Shown here piece after piece: positions 11,910 through 11,989 of a stretch of 11,989 nucleotides of DNA; the first letter of the stretch is position 1, and each line of letters begins with the position of its first letter. Under the pieces are notes generated by a model that ran no database searches, was not told the origin of the DNA, and saw only the letters and a program-made list of their open reading frames with translations. The DNA is taken from positions 1 to 11,989 of the forward strand of contig CACXCL010000029.1 of NCBI GenBank assembly GCA_902766115.1. Direction: 5' to 3'. The DNA is from an uncultured Ruminococcus sp. GTDB lineage: Bacteria > Bacillota > Clostridia > Oscillospirales > CAG-272. The position numbers and the translations under genes were made by a program.

Positions 11910-11989
11910 GTGCGCCAGTTCGGTGCAGGTAATATAGTGCGGTGGGAGTCCGCACCCGGTAAAGCATAGCGAGCAGCCGGTACTCAGCC
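11910..11989 (+). mobile_element. 5' end of a group II intron (IIC-like), partial
   Basis: This is the exact inverted copy of the sequence at the left edge (11909-11987 equals the complement of 1-79). It begins GTGCGCC, with GGTGCAG, the GTGCGG/CCGCAC hairpin and a terminal CAGCC. Immediately outside, the two copies share only AAAGG and GG around one A/G difference, so the element boundary is at or just before the GTG. The rest of the intron is outside the window. Identity as a IIC-like intron rests on remembered similarity of the domain I start. Confidence 0.7.

Noticed and set aside
1..11989. The whole window as an 11.9 kb transposon with 79-bp terminal inverted repeats
   Set aside because: The interior is mostly housekeeping and sporulation genes with their own transcription units. 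The repeats look like intron 5' ends, and there is no transposase or target duplication to support a transposon.

Overview
The window looks like a piece of the chromosome of an uncultured, spore-forming Clostridia-type Firmicute. The evidence is a clear SpoIIID sporulation regulator, strong A/G-rich Shine-Dalgarno sites, near-perfect sigma-A promoters with 17-bp spacers, and intrinsic terminators after most transcription units. No species can be named from sequence alone. Both edges end inside the same roughly 78-80 base sequence in opposite orientation. That sequence resembles the 5' end (start of domain I) of a group IIC-like group II intron, so the window is probably a contig broken at a multicopy intron.

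Left and middle (about 200-9560) is ordinary host chromosome. In order: a monofunctional aspartokinase with tandem ACT domains (+), a HIT-family hydrolase (-), a two-gene unit of an amidohydrolase-2 family enzyme and a FkbM-type methyltransferase (+), a ketodeoxy-sugar operon of KDPG aldolase (eda-like) and 2-keto-3-deoxygluconate kinase (+), a convergent NlpC/P60-like lipoprotein (-), an operon of a sugar-nucleotide pyrophosphorylase-like enzyme and UDP-glucose 4-epimerase galE (+), and spoIIID (+). The aldolase and kinase together convert 2-keto-3-deoxygluconate to pyruvate and glyceraldehyde-3-phosphate, the last steps of hexuronate (pectin/uronate) breakdown. The nucleotidyltransferase and GalE would make and interconvert UDP-sugars for envelope glycans.

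Right part (about 9560-11909) has a different character and looks like an integrated or resident rolling-circle replicon. It opens with about 450 bases of very GC-rich, hairpin-dense non-coding DNA. Next comes a perfect-consensus promoter followed about 110 bases later by an intrinsic terminator, a short RNA or attenuated leader. Then come a candidate rolling-circle nick site resembling the phiX174/pC194 type, a HUH-endonuclease replication initiator, and a 43-residue zinc-ribbon protein overlapping it by ATGA. An unrecognised convergent gene carries a 26-bp perfect palindrome. A long dyad with an extended -10 promoter runs into the right-hand intron.

The most interesting items are the intron ends placed directly in Shine-Dalgarno-like sequence behind promoters at both edges, the Rep/nick-site/short-RNA module, and an 11-bp inverted repeat whose second arm abuts the spoIIID ribosome binding site.
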